From Acanthaster planci (Eukaryota; Echinodermata; Asteroidea; Valvatida; Acanthasteridae), in NCBI RefSeq assembly GCF_001949145.1, contig NW_019091465.1, forward strand, positions 330,536 through 394,535: a DNA stretch of 64,000 nt, given 5' to 3'. Below the pieces are notes generated by a model. The model searched no databases. It worked only from the letters and a program-made list of their open reading frames with translations, and was not told where the DNA came from. Positions within the stretch are counted from its first letter, which is position 1, and each line of letters opens with the position of its first letter. Made by a program: the position numbers and the translations under genes. Below, piece after piece: positions 44,001 through 57,000 of this stretch.

Positions 44001-45434
44001 CCTCTTCTAGGCTAATATGAAAAACAGTCCTCGATTAGCGAGGTAATCTGGTATCAAATGATTTCGCACTTGAACTTAAATCACTGAAGAGAATCATCAT
44101 GCCCCCCAACGTTATATTAATCCAAAATCACACTCAATATATTGAGCGCCCTAAGTGCTATTTGAATGAATCTTCAATACACAAGCTCTTTCAAAATCAG
44201 ACACAACAGTGCGACTTGAGAACAACACCAAAGTTGTCTTTAAATCTCTTCCCGTCACGAACCTCAAATTGTATAGCCACGATCTTTACATAAGTTTAAT
44301 CTGACACCCGTGTCATACCGGCGTTCTAGAGTCGCGCCAAACAAATTTAAAGGCATATTTTGAATTCAAAACGGCAAAATCTCGATGTCTCAAACAACCA
44401 AGAGCAACCAGACATACCAGCAGGCGAAGGATCGACACTTTGGGGCGCTTGGAACGACAACAGGGCAACTGGGTCTCAGGCGGCACTCTTTTCACGGGCC
44501 GAGCCCAAGGTAAATGTGTGTATCAAGTTCGTCTGTTTGAAACCCAAATTTCATTTGGTCGACCCGAGTCGCTCTTAATTCTACTTGGTTCGGCGCAACC
44601 CTAAAGCCTCTGTCTGAAACTGGTGTTACAATTGCGGCGATGAGGTGCAACCTCGTATGCCAAAGAAAAAAAATGCGACGAAGATCCACAAATGCAAAGC
44701 CGATCCAAAAATGCGAAACAAAATTCAGACATGCGACGGCGGTTGCACATTACGGAATACCAGAATTTAGAACATCACAATGAGCTGAGTTCAAGAATAT
44801 CGAGTTACGTTTTCATAATTTTCAGTCAGACAGCTTTGAAAGTTCGAAAACCGCATTACGAAACAAAACTCCCACGTAATGGAGACCTTTGACTTTGATG
44901 CAGGCATAGTTCAGTTCAAAGGGGCCTGATTGATGTGAAACAGGTGGTGCTTGCAAGCATTCGCCTCGCTCTGGATATGGATATACCATGTTCCCGGCAA
45001 AAGGGCGTCAGCGCGCTTACGACCTTTTGCTTTTCACACGACGACACATGGCTAATGCATTTACCGGTAACGGCTTAAAGTCGACTTGATCTATGCATCA
45101 CAAAGAAGGCACTGTGTTTAAATTATTTCTTTGCTTGCTAGCTACATGCCAGGCACACAGAAAGGTTTCCGAACTTAACACCAAAGTTCACTCCCAGTGC
45201 AGGTGGATTTATCATTAATCACAGTGATCTTTTTCTGCCTCTAGGGATAGGAGTTTTACAAGTTATGACCGGTGTCCCACGGTCGATGGAAAAAGGTTCT
45301 TCCCCCTGGAATCACTGTGCTGTAGAGGTACAAGCATGGTAGGTCGGACAGCATAGTATTTCATGGACAATGAGAGATGTGAAGGCTACACTGGTAAACC
45401 AGACAAAAGAATTGAAAAATGTTCTGATTACAAG
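41012..45434. other. Upstream of the saposin-like gene; no gene seen
   Basis: AT-rich DNA with many short chance frames. A partial tRNA-like head (TAGCTCGATGGTCGAGTGG) occurs at about 41,601-41,660. A frame at 44360-44511 ends at a good donor-like CCAAG|GTAAAT but has no other exon support. Confidence 0.35.
41601..41660 (+). repeat. Partial tRNA-like (SINE) head
   Basis: TAGCTCGATGGTCGAGTGGTGATGG resembles an A-box-containing tRNA 5' half like that at 32.1 kb. The B-box half is missing or unrecognisable. Confidence 0.35.
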
Positions 45435-45875
45435 TTACATATTCGGTACGTATACAAACCCCTCACTATGAATTATAAATATTATTTTCTTGGCTGATGG
45501 TAAGGCCCGACAAAAATACCCCCCAAAAGTTCTTAGCATCACATCAATGACCAAGTTATTGATACCTGGCCTGATTATACAGTCACGAGGCACGTTTAAG
45601 GATCCCTCGATGCTGCAATATGTCCACGACGGACTGGCGTTAGACGTCCTAAAGCTATCCGGACGTACTGCGTTAGACATCCTAAAGCTATCCAAAAAAC
45701 CTAAATATAAACGTCTACATATTTTTACTTCATGACAACATCATGACAAAGGACATGGTAGAAGAAAAGTGTTATTTGGGTGTGATCCCTGGCAACACGG
45801 TGTTTCAGGTTTAATGGTTTTTTGCTAGCGCCACTCGAACAGAGATATTGACAAATGGGAAGAACCATAAACATA

Positions 45876-45948
45876 GGGCTCGATAGCTCAGTTTGTAGAG
45901 CACTGGTACCGTGTTCCAGAGGTCGCAGTTTACAATCTCCCTCCAGTC
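45876..45948 (+). repeat. Degenerate tRNA-derived SINE head
   Basis: GGGCTCGATAGCTCAG then TTTGTAGAGCACTGG carries a good A box. The B-box position reads CAGTTTACAATC, strongly altered from GGTTCGAATC. This is not a functional tRNA. The SINE body may extend to about 46.26 kb. Confidence 0.5.
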
Positions 45949-46559
45949 AATTTCTATATTCATCTTTACTATTATTTATAAGCACCTATTCAGTTTCCCT
46001 ATGTAGTTTGTTCCATAAGACAAATGAAAAGAGAAGAAACAGAGGGACGGGGAGGGATGGAGAACAAAAAAGGGGGGTCATAATGCCAGAAATTGAACCA
46101 CAGAACGCCCAGAATAAAAAATGCCCCGGACAATACGCTAAAACCGGGCTAAGCCCTACGCACTCGCCGGACTTTAACAATTGCTGCTTTCGTTCATGCC
46201 TCCCCCCGAAAATCCGAGATCACGCCTCCCCCTTTACGGAAAATCCTGGATCCGTCCCAGATGAATGCTAATGAAATTACATTCCTTAATATTCAAAAGA
46301 TACCTCTGTTTTCATCTGGGCCCCAGCAACCTCCATGAAATATTGCAACACCAGAACAAAGGAATATCAAATCAAAAGATACATGAATCAAATGTGAAAA
46401 TGGAATTGAATATACTGAAAAGACACATTTGCAAACTAAAACTTTGGCCGCCTGTCTCAGAGACAGACACAGGGCATATTCGTATTTCTGGGGTTTTCAA
46501 TAAAGGGTTTTTATTTTACGAACTGGTGTAAAAACACTAGAATTAAAAGCTCTCAAAGC

Positions 46560-46880
46560 AGTCTGTCTTCCCTATCTACCTGCATACAAGTTTTCAACTC
46601 AATTGGACATGTACATTGTAGACAAAATAGTGCTTTATGCTTTTTGTCATGTGACTTTTCGCCTTATGTCAATGTGATCAGTACTTCAGGAGAAATAATT
46701 ATTAAAAGGGTGGACCTTGAACGTCTTGTGACTTTTTAACTGATGACTCCAACATCACATGATTTCTAGCTATAGCCTATGCAAGGTTTCAACCCGATTG
46801 ATCACGTAGTTCAGAGGATAACAGGTTTTGAAATTTCAACCTTTTTCTGTGATGATGTCATTATGGCGATTACATGAATG
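46560..46880 (+). repeat. Diverged array of the TGATGACGTCAT repeat family
   Basis: Recurring phrases include GTTTCAACCCGATTG, TACTTCAGGAGA, TGTCATGTGACTTTT and GTGATGATGTCATTATG. They match the better preserved units at 48 kb. Confidence 0.5.
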
Positions 46881-47985
46881 TCCTGACTTCGATCTCTCTA
46901 GGTTTTAGACTGCGGTTGCACCTAATGTAAAGTCAATGCGATCGATAATTAGTGCCAGAGTTTAGCTAACATAGCCTAAAAAAAATGCACCTTTAATCTC
47001 ACGTAAAGTGACCCCTGAGGTCACCATTTGTGATGACCATTCGTCAATCAGATTTATAAAAGTGACTAAAATGTGCCTTGAAATTCGTACACAGAGGCAA
47101 TGAGCAAAATGACCATTCAAAGGTAAGTAAAAAAATGTTAAAGAAATTAAAAAGAAAAAAAATTAAAGAAATTAAATATCGACCCAGGTGGTGCCTTAAA
47201 AACGTCTGCAAAGTCAGTGGGATAAAAAAAAGTGAAATGATAATTAAAAAAAACTTGATGAGATCATCAAAACATGCCAAAGGGACAATTTGCAACTCCA
47301 AGGGATAGAGAAAAGAAAATGAGGAAAGGAACAAGGGAGGAAAAACTGTCATCTGTAATCCAGAACTGCGTTTTTATGTTCTGAGAAAGAGTAACGACGT
47401 CTCAACACCCCTCTACTCTCCTGCTTTGTAGCTTTGCCTTCCTCTCTTGGAATAACTCCTAACCACGCAAACAAAGAAGAATAAAAAGTCCAGGAACTAT
47501 TTGGTATCATTTGGTTCTGTTGACTTTGGAGTATAACTCTACCGATACACCTGTACTTTCCATGGAAATCTCAAGGGTGACGAGTTTACCCGATGCGCAC
47601 CTGATACCGCCATCGTCGATCTTAGGGTCGGCCAAACTAAGAAATGTGGGCTCTGAGGAGAAGCAGCTATTATCATACCACACTTCAGGCGTTGCACTGT
47701 TTGTGTCTACATTTATTTAGCAAGTGGATTTCAACAAATATTTTTAATCATGATGCTTTTGAGCCGTTAAAGAACAATTATAATTGTGGCAGAGCGGTTT
47801 TAAGCAAAACAACAACAAAAAACAAACAAACAAAACAAAAACAACGCAAAAACAACAACAAATAGAGATGTGGACGTGACAAACAACCACACAGCTGTTT
47901 CGGATTTGGAAGCTTCTCAACATGTCAATTCGTGTTACTTGCAATGTTAAGATATAAGATATATAAACTGCCAAGGTTGAAATTG
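46881..47985. other. No gene seen
   Basis: AT-rich stretch with A-rich low-complexity sequence at 47,130-47,260 and 47,810-47,860 (AACAAACAAAC type). No exon or mobile-element protein is recognised. Confidence 0.4.
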
Positions 47986-47989
47986 CTTC

Positions 47990-49015
47990 GAGAGATGCAT
48001 CTTTAATAATACTCGGCTTATCACCTCATGACACTTATCACCGTCATCCTACCATGATGTCAATTTCCGTCTGTATCACTTCCCTTTCTAGTTGGGTGCT
48101 AATATTAAGCCCAAGGGAATACATACTTTAGGAGAAAATATAGAGCTTTTCAGAATGCATATTGAATGTCACGTGACTTATCTCCTGATGAAGTAATCAT
48201 CCAATGTCAATGTCAATTTTCGTTACAAACAGCTTCTTTTCTAGGAATGTGCAAAGTTTGTACCCAATAGAACATATACTTCGGGAGATACTGTGCTTTG
48301 AAGTGTGCACCTTCAATGTCATTTGACTTTTCAACTGATGACGTTATCATCCAATCACGTTTCCCTTCTGAGCTTCGTGCAAAGTTTCAACCCCATCGGA
48401 CATGTACTTCAGAAGATATACATGTAGGGCTTTGATGTTTGCACCTTTAATGTCATGTCACGTGACCCCCTGATGACGCCGTCATGATGTCTTGTTCCGG
48501 GGCCCTGTCTTTGTGGCTGGCTATTAGAGAGTTCATCTAATTTGACCCCAGTCAGATTGATATCAATGCCAAAGTCTGGCTGTCGAAAAACGTGTACAAA
48601 CCCATGGGGAAATTAAATATTTAACATTCAAAAACAAGCCACGTGACGATAACATCATGACATATTTCTTGTAGGACCATCCGTGGATAATTTTCTAAAG
48701 GTATGGCAAGAATTCACATTTATTAAACAACCAAAGTCGAATATGGATGAAAACACGTGTACAAACTCTATGGGCAAGAGTCTGAAAAGGGGGAAAACGA
48801 GAGCTTCCGTCTATTTGCAACAGAACACGGCGTTTTCGCATTTCTACATTTTGACAAAAATGCACAAGACTAATGTGAACATTTACTATTATTCAGTAGT
48901 TCATATATAGAACTATAAAAGTCTGTGTGATGTGGTTTAAAGCGCATAAAGCATGCCCTTGTAATGTCACATGACTTTTCAACTGATGACGTCATCACCA
49001 CATCAGGTAAATTTT
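47990..49015 (+). repeat. Array of the CGTGTACAAA / TGATGACGTCAT repeat family
   Basis: CTGATGA(A/C)GT(A/T/C) cores occur at about 48,187, 48,336, 48,471 and 48,984. CGTGTACAAAC occurs at about 48,590 and 48,755. GTTTCAACCC, ACATGTACTTC(A)GG(A)GATA and TTTGAAGT(T/G)TGCACCTT are shared between units. Confidence 0.65.
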
Positions 49016-49233
49016 CTTTTATTATACCTCATACATATTCACGACGGATCGCCGAACTCTCATTAGTGCGTTTAGTTTCGCTGTTTGCCAGGCGCACAAG
49101 CCAATCGTTCGCACTGGGGTAAATACGCATGTGTTAGTTAAAAATGTATGCGCAGTAGCAGAAAATCTAGGAACTGTCGCCCAGGTGTATCGTGCACTAG
49201 TGGTAGCGGTAATGAGTTCACACACTAATTTGT

Positions 49234-49388
49234 CAACTCCCAGTACTCCGGGGAACTAACATCGACTGTCCAACCTCAAACCATGTAACAAGCAAGTGGC
49301 GGTATTGGGAATTCAAAAACTAATTTTCAACTCCCAGTACTCCGGGGATCTAACATCGATCGTCCCACCTCAAACCATGTAACAAGCA
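49234..49388 (+). repeat. 94-bp direct duplication beside the LINE
   Basis: CAACTCCCAGTACTCCGGGG and the following CTAACATCGA...CCTCAAACCATGTAACAAGCA start at 49234 and again at 49328 with few differences. It abuts the LINE fragment. Confidence 0.8.
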
Positions 49389-50560
49389 GGTGAGACGATC
49401 ATCAGTAACTTCAAGTGTGGCAACCCTAAGAAGGCTTGGCGGAGAATTCGTACAGTCACATGATGCAGGAAAAAAACAATGGGTGTATGTTCCTGTTGAA
49501 ATTAATCCGACTTTTGCAAATGATCTCAATTCTTTCTTTGCTCGCTTTGACGTCAACGACTTCAAGGATGAACCGAGTACATTATATACTCTCTGTAAAA
49601 GGGAAAGTACATCCAGCAATAATGTTTTAAAACTGGATGTTTATAATGTAACGAAGTTAAAAAAGAGGCAAGGCAAACAAAGCCACAGGGCCGGATCAGA
49701 ATTCAGGTTATCTTTTAAATGTCTGTTCAGAAGAGCTGGCTCCAGTCTTTCACAATTTATTTGAATGTTACTTCATTGTTGTACTTTGCCGGGAATTTGA
49801 AAAATGCCTGTTCTTATTCCTGTGCCTGCAGTAATTAAACCATGTACTTTAAATGATTACCGAGCGATTACTCTTACTCCTTGAAAGGTTTTGAATATAG
49901 AAGGGTCTTCTGCTTCATCAAACAAAGATGCTCATTGATCATTTTCAGTTTGCTTACTTTGCAAAAGGCGGGGTTAAACATGCTATCATTACAATGTTTC
50001 ATGGGATTTATATGCACTTAAATAAACCCGGAGCCGATGTAAGAATTGTGTTTGTTGATTTCTCATCGGCCTTTAATACTATGCAGCCTCAAGTTTTATT
50101 TAGCAAATGGATAGTCATGGATATCAATCCTAAATTGTCGTTATGGATAAGTGATTTCCTATCTGAGAGAACAAAACCGGTGAAGGTTATGCAGTCCCTC
50201 TTAGACAGCGTTTACTGTAACACTGGATCCCTCCAGGGTTGTGAATTGTCTCCATTGCTATTTGCAATACATACAAGTGATCTGAGATGAATAATACATA
50301 ATGTGTTGTTCAGTATGCCCACGATACCTCGTTAACAGGCTTTATCACTATAACAACAATGAAAGTGAATATAGGGATGAGGTAAATCATTTTATCAAAT
50401 GTTGTGAGGAGAGTTTTTTGGTGATCGATGTTCGTAAGACGGAGGATATGATTTTTGACTTCTGTAAGGTAAAGGGTGATATCACACCTCTGAGGATTAA
50501 AGATGAGGTAGTTGAAATTGTCGCAGAATAGAAGTGGATCTTATATTGAAGGGTAACAAA
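49389..50560 (+). mobile_element. Decayed non-LTR retrotransposon (CR1/L2/Rex1-like), linker and reverse transcriptase
   Basis: Pieces in all three frames follow the order of this LINE group. They are GNPKKAWRRIRTVT (endonuclease-RT linker); INPTFANDLNSFFARFD; NKATGPDQNSGYLLNVC; TLNDYRAITLTP; QFAYFAKGGVKHAI; VRIVFVDFSSAFNTMQPQVL; LSLWISDFLSERTKPVKV; NTGSLQGCELSPLLFAIHTS; YAHDTSLTGFI (catalytic YADD box, altered); and HFIKCCEESFLVIDVRKTED. Several stops and frameshifts separate them, so the copy is dead. The 5' endonuclease and 3' tail are not recognised. The longest intact piece is the 120-codon frame at 49928-50290. Confidence 0.85.
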
Positions 50561-51439
50561 ATTTGGAAACATTGAGTTCACATGAAGTATTTCCAAATAA
50601 TAATTAAATACATAACCATTTCAAAAAGTCGTAAATTTAATATTTACCCCATTAATTGTGACCCCAAAATGAATTAAAAGGTCCTGCGTTTCCCCGCCCA
50701 TAAAAATCCCATTTTGGTCGTTCCCGCTCCCAGGTTGATTGGATGACCTCTTCGCCAGAACGCTGACATGTACATGTAGAGTGTATATGTACATGTACAG
50801 TGCAATGCGCACAGTACATGCAGCATCGCATGCTTGCAATAGACGGCGTTGTGTTTGATGTAGCTTGGCAAACAGGGCAAACACTGTTTCACTGAGTTTA
50901 CGAAATACACGGTAGGACTGTGTCTTTTAATTTCTACTTTGCAGCACAAGCTCTGCATTTGTCAAAATTCATTTGCAAATTTTGCATTAGCAACTTGTCA
51001 ACTTCGAACTACCACAGATGGGCTTGTTGTTTCCAGAAGTGTGACAAATGAGTGTTCAACACAAGCCGGGGTCTAACTTGTTTTTGTTATTTTTAAGAGT
51101 TCGAGTTTAATGATGAGGACTGTGAAAAAGCATGTTCTTACTTCACTTTAGATAATAAAATGGGAAGCCATCTATTAAGGATGTTCGCTTAAATTGTTAG
51201 TTTAAGGATGGCAAGGCAAAGATAGACGGTTTCAAAATACAGAATTTTATTTACACGTTTTGAGGGTTCAACTGTCCAGGTCTGATTTCAATTAAATGGT
51301 TCAAATTCTTTATTTTTTATTTTATTTACAAGTAATTTCACATTCCCCGAATGACAGACCGGTGTGCGGCAGTGGATTTGGCCTTCCAGACTGCACCTAC
51401 TAATTAACAGTGTGTGGAGTAAAGATCGAAACTCTACTG

Positions 51440-52030
51440 TAAAGCATTCGAGTCGCCACAAAAACAAATGCCGAGTTACATGTACAGTGTACAATATCAC
51501 ACGTACACTTCAGGTGAAACTTTCACAATCAAGGTGGGAAATAAACTCTCCAATATCACTCATTCTGCGATTTGCTATGACCCCAATATTCATCTAGTCA
51601 TTTCAGATGCTATGAAATCCTAGATTGAGATGGCGAAGAGACTACAAATCAGCTATTACAAAGTCAAAAGTTAGTTTTTGTGCGACATTTTGATTACAAG
51701 ATACTCATACGATGGTGCCCACACTGGAAAGGAAGAGTACACTCGCCCACCGCACTATCTTCGCGGAAATTTGTTTCACATTTCTAAAGGCTTGGTAGCG
51801 TAATAGCTGTACGCTTCAATCATAGCTGATTTGTTGTGTCCTCACCTTGCAATCTATGATTCCATTTTGTGTGACCCGACTTGATGAATACTGAGGTCAT
51901 AGCAGAACGCTGAATGGGTGATCTTGGAGTGAAAATCCACTGTCTTGATTGTATAAGTTTCTCGAGAAGCGTACATGTGATATTAACTGTTCCCTCTACA
52001 TTGTGCTTCAGCTCTTTGTGTGGCAACGCG
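51440..52030. repeat. Inverted repeat pair (arms about 51,440-51,600 and 51,870-52,030)
   Basis: The plus-strand phrases TTTCACAATCAAG, ACTC.CCAATATCACTCATTC and TGCTATGACC are mirrored on the minus strand by diverged copies (about 70 percent by eye). It is probably a foldback element or two oppositely inserted copies. Confidence 0.5.
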
Positions 52031-52482
52031 CATGATTTACACTAGGGCTTCGATCTTCACTCAAAGCACTATTCATTAGCCTATTAGGTGCTGCCTGGGA
52101 GGCCAAGTCCACGGTCGCACACCTGCCCTTCGGGGAATTCGAGGAACATGGAATTTCATATAAAAAATAAACAAATAACAAGAGATTCGAATCGTAATTA
52201 ATAGATGGCCTATCATTACAGAAGAAACCCTGTTCCCCTTACATGGAGCTATACTAACCTGGAGGGCCATGCTGATGATATGTCTCAAAAAAGTTTCAAA
52301 ACGAGAAAAAAATGTGGTTAAATTATGCATTATGAAAGTCACCCTGTATATGAAGCGAAGAGGTTTCGGCTTTTTTTGTATGCCACCAGACATAGGTTGA
52401 CTCTCCAACCGTATGGAAGTTTCAGCTCTTCTTATCGCAACAGTTACAATACAGACGGAATATGATATAATTGATGGCAAGC

Positions 52483-52500
52483 ATATATATATATATATAT
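52483..52500 (+). repeat. (TA)n microsatellite
   Basis: A run of alternating A and T, nine repeats. Confidence 0.95.
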
Positions 52501-52791
52501 GCCAAAATTTTCTGATCTCATATGGAGACCTTAACTACATCTGTAAGACTTAGACCATGGACACCGAGAACTAGAAAGTGAATAGCAAAAAAGTGGTTTT
52601 AAGACTAAACTGAAGACCAACATCACTGACTTAAATTACGAAAATATTCAATTGATTGTGGCCCTCTGTGCCCTGACAATTTGTCCTGGCAGGTTTGTGC
52701 ACTGTACACTGTGGTTGAACCCTTCCCTGCGTATGTATGATTTTTATTTCCACTAATTCGTTATATGGGGATTCTGGTCACGCCGGGTCTT

Positions 52792-53366
52792 ATAATTCCG
52801 TTATTATTATTTTTTGAGCATAGGTTTTCTTCTAAATGGTTTAATTTCTTACATGGATGTCCTCTGCACCCTCAAACCAATAAATTAAAAAACAAACAAA
52901 CACCCCAACACCCCAACAAACAAAGAAACAAACACCCTAACAAACAACCAAAAAACAACCCCCCCAACAAAAAAAAAGGGAAAGGTAGTGAGCTTTGAAC
53001 CTACAGCTTGACTCCCAGTTGTCGAAAAACAGGACGATTTCCATCTGGAGGATGTTTGTACACAGTTGAATGGCACTTGGCCAGGGACCAGCTGGATTTG
53101 TATTCGCCAGCAAAATACATACATAATCGCGTACCATGACTTTGCAGGTTGAGAACGATCTGAGGGAACAGCCACACAACGAATAGTGCTTTTCTTAGGA
53201 ATACCCGAAAAACATGATTGAATGGGAAAGCGGGAGTCACTGGGAAAAGGCAACTTGTTGAATTGCTATATACTTTTAATCACAAAAATGCTGAGCTAAA
53301 GAGGGACCCATAGCAAGTGAGGAACTTGCTTCATTGAACTAAAACCCCTCAAATAAAGAAAAAAAT
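52792..53366 (+). repeat. Direct duplication, unit 1
   Basis: It is near-identical to 53551-54082. Both begin TAATTCCGTTATTATT, share an A/C-rich AAACAAACAAAC tract and end CCCCTCAAATAAAGAA. Long unspliced frames read on the minus strand of both units, but no domain is recognised. Confidence 0.9.
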
Positions 53367-53550
53367 CACTGTAATTTTATTTTTAAAATTCAATTAATTG
53401 AAAAAAATAAGTGAAACGAAGTCACATGATTTCTTTTTGCCATTTTCCCTTTCCTTTCGTGCTTTTTTGCAATGAAATACAAATGCATAGTGATCTCGAT
53501 TCCAAACTGAGGTGATCATCTCTTTAAATTGATCATTGTTTTTCAATTTT

Positions 53551-54082
53551 AATTCCGTTATTATTTTTTTGAAGCATAGGTTTTCTTCTAAATGGTTTTA
53601 ATTTCTTGCGTGGATGTCCTCTGCACCCTCAAACCATTAACTTAAAAAACAAACAACCCAACAAACAACCAAAAAACACCCTCCCCCAACAAAAAAAACA
53701 GAGAAAGGTCGTGAGCTTTGAACCTACAGCTTGACTCCCAGTTGTTGTCGAAAAAAGGACGATTTCCATCTGGAGGATGTTTGTACACAGTGGAATGGCA
53801 CTTGGCCAGGGACCGGCTGGATATTCGCCAGCAAAATACATACATAATCGCGTACCATGACTTCGCAGGTTGCGAACGATCTGAGGGAACAGCCACACAA
53901 CGAATAGTGCTTTTCTTAGGAATACCCGAAAAACATGATTGAATGGGAAAGCGGGAGTCCCTGGGAAAAGGCAACTTGTTGAATTGCTATATACTTTTAA
54001 TCACAAAAATGCTGAGCTAAAGAGGGACCCATAGCAAGTGAGGAACTTGCTTCATTTAATTAAAACCCCTCAAATAAAGAAT
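53551..54082 (+). repeat. Direct duplication, unit 2
   Basis: Second copy of the unit at 52792-53366. It differs by small indels in the A/C-rich tract (for example GTTGTTGTCG against GTTGTCG) and a few substitutions. Spacing between copies is about 185 bp. Confidence 0.9.
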
Positions 54083-57000
54083 ATATAGGATAGAATATCT
54101 CAAAGACCCAGGCAGTTAACTTCCTGGCAACGATTTACACAATTGCATCATTTTGGGGCCCAAACAATCTCCTTTTTTCCAAAAGATGTTGGGAGCACGT
54201 TTAATGGCAATGAGCTGACCAGAAATTCTCACTGGAATTAGTGGACTGCGCCCACTAGTGCATGCTATTCGATCTTTGTACGCTGTAGCCATGGGCATGC
54301 AGAGCCTCGAACTGACAGCTTTTGAAATATTGTCCAATCGTATAGTATAGATGGTAGAATAACTAACGCAGCATGCCCAAATCTACTAAACAACATACAC
54401 GGACAAAGCTGACAGATCGAGACTCTGCATGCCTATAGCGGCAGTGTGCAAAGAGCTAATAGATAGCAGGTCTTGTTGCTGTTGTTGTTCTTTTTCATGG
54501 ATGTTTTCTAACTTTGTGTTTTCATTAAGAGTGGGTTATTGAAGAAATTGTTTTTAATCAAATGTAATTAGACAAAGCGTCACGACTTAATATCAGCATT
54601 GTCTCCAGGAAATAAGTAACATCAGCAACAACTTTGTTTTAGCTTTCAGCTCTAATTTCTTTTCCTTCTAATAATTATATAATAGAATTAATTTTGTTCC
54701 CCCACTTTTTGAAATCCTAAGTCCCCCAGAATTAGGTCAAACAATTTCTCAGAATTGTGTGGGTTGCTTGGCAGCGCGTGTGGGCAGTTGGTGGCAGAAT
54801 TTGCAACCAACCATAAGAGTCCTTGAGAAGGAGCGGATAACTTCCCTAGCCAGTGACCTTCCACTTCACTTGGCTACTGTCTCTCTGTGATTTCTCCTTC
54901 CATTGCACCTGCCATACTTACAAATTCGTTCCTGTCCTGCTCCAGGCAAAGACATCACCAGAGTTAGGCAATTGAGCTACACATGCATACGTTGCTGGAC
55001 AGTTGGTGGTGTGGACCAGAGCCACATTCCTTGTTAATACCAACACCTAGTGCGGTGCTTTACAATCTATACATGTAGGCATCTGATTTATGAACCTTCC
55101 CTAGAGAGACATCCGTCAGCCACTGATGGCCATTTTTGTAATTTCAGAATTAAAAAAAAAAAAAAAATTAAGGCCAATTGCGATGACTTTCCATCTAATC
55201 CTACCTCTAGCCATGCTGAACAACCTAGTTTAGTCACCTTTAAGGTAGGGACTTCCCCGTTGCTGGTATAGATTTCGCCAGCGCTGGCCTCTAGCCAAGT
55301 GCAATGGGACTGTGTGTTAATCTCTTTGCCAGGTGGCCTTATTGGATTGTTTACAGAAACGTTAGTGGAGCAAGCCAAGGCCATGAGTTATGTCATGTTC
55401 GGTTTATTTGACGAGTCCTTAAGCTGTCTAGATAGCTGTCTGGGTAGTTTCATTGTATGGGGGGGTGTTAAATTTATTGTTGATTTGGTGGGCCCTCCTC
55501 GTGACTGGAAAATGGGTACCATGACCGTACTCCGACCTTTTTTCTGCGTTTTTTTATTTGTAGGCGTTTGTAGGCAGTTGGTAACCCCTCTGATCAATTT
55601 TAATGCCATTAGAGGGGTCTGTGGGGTTTGAGGGGCATGATTATACCATAGAGCTACAATCTCTATGATTATACATAGCCACCTACCATTGATGGACGTT
55701 GCTGCTTAACAGTACAAATGGGTCCTCCTCCGAGTCAGGGTAAGCAGAATCAAGCTTGATCACTGAAAATGCTTCTTAGAAACATCTGTTCTTCTTTCAA
55801 GGCTCTAAATAAAGTTTTTAATCGGTATTGTGAAGTCCGAGTTGTTTTGTGGCATTCCTGGCTCCGGAGGATAAAGAACCAACTTCATAGATCTGGTTCC
55901 TGCCCCTCGAGCATAAAACAATCCACTAGTGCCTGCGTGGGATCAGATGGCGCCAAGACAATAACTGAAGGGTGGTTTTTTTTTTTTTCGTGAACAGCCA
56001 TTTTGAATGACAGCAAGCAAAAGTGTGTATGAGTTTGGACGTCAACCCACACAATCCATCGGAATCCGCGTGCTTTACATTCACACAACCAATCCTGGTG
56101 ATAATCGCAAGGATTTTGCATCCTTGTGAAATTTTGGAGGAGGTCAGGATACGTGTAACTATCAAACAGGAACCCTTGCAATTCGCTGACAGGGATACAC
56201 TTTCAGACAACACTATTTGTCTGTGATAGTGACATTGATGCGATTTCAGTGCAAGGGACCCTGTTTACAGCGCACAGGTGAAGAGCCTTAAAATAAAAAT
56301 TCACAACTCAAACGTGCTTGAAGGCTAAGAAAAATTGGCAAGCCGACAGCAATATTATATCAAAGAAAAATGATTCTCATTCGTGTGACTCTCCTCTGCA
56401 AGCCGTCCAATACGCCCCTGCCACTATTCCCTCTCATGCATATAAAAAAAGCGATCTGTTTGTAGCCTGTCCAGCTAGAGTGGGTTAGCGTCTGCAGTGT
56501 GACTGTTTCTGGCTGACTAGTTCTCAGGATGTTCCAGAAGCTGGTATAGTGGTACTGTGCATGTACATGTACATCTTCTTAGAAGCACAGGGAGCCATTT
56601 ATTCTCCAGTGCTACCCGTGCCCTTGGTATACCCAGGAGATATTTTATGCATAGCTTATCACACTGCCTACACGAAAACATATGGATACAAGAAATGAAT
56701 AAAACATTCTATTCCCAGAAGTGTCTTTACAGAATTATTTGCCTACTGGTTTGTATCACCACCAATCTCAAACGTTCAGTTCGCCTAACCTATATCTTAT
56801 AAAGGCCTACATTTTAAATTCAAAGTGGTGAGGCCAGGTTCAACAGCGAAATAAAAGAAAAAAAGTGACACAGAAACGTCAATCAAATCTTCCAAAACAT
56901 ATATTACAATAACTGTCTACACATACACGGATAGGTTTGCACCAGATTTATCAGTGACAGGCTCATGCTTTTTGGTTTCTAGGCTGAGCTATAGTTGAAG

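Larger units (their letters stand above)
50561..52790. other. Region between the LINE and the 52.8 kb duplication; no gene seen
   Basis: Holds ACATGTACATGTA motifs at 50,770-50,810, an inverted repeat pair at about 51,440-52,030, and a TA microsatellite at 52,483-52,500. Confidence 0.4.

Noticed and set aside
44360-44578. Possible exon MNSKRQNLDVSNNQEQP... ending at CCAAG|GTAAAT
   Set aside because: The donor is good, but no partner exon was found on the plus strand and the protein has no recognisable domain.
45876-45948. Functional tRNA gene
   Set aside because: The B box is destroyed and the stems are poorly paired. It is a SINE head, not a tRNA.
55299-55631. 110-codon hydrophobic plus-strand frame
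   Set aside because: Hydrophobic composition reflects T-rich sequence. No homology recognised and no flanking splice signals.
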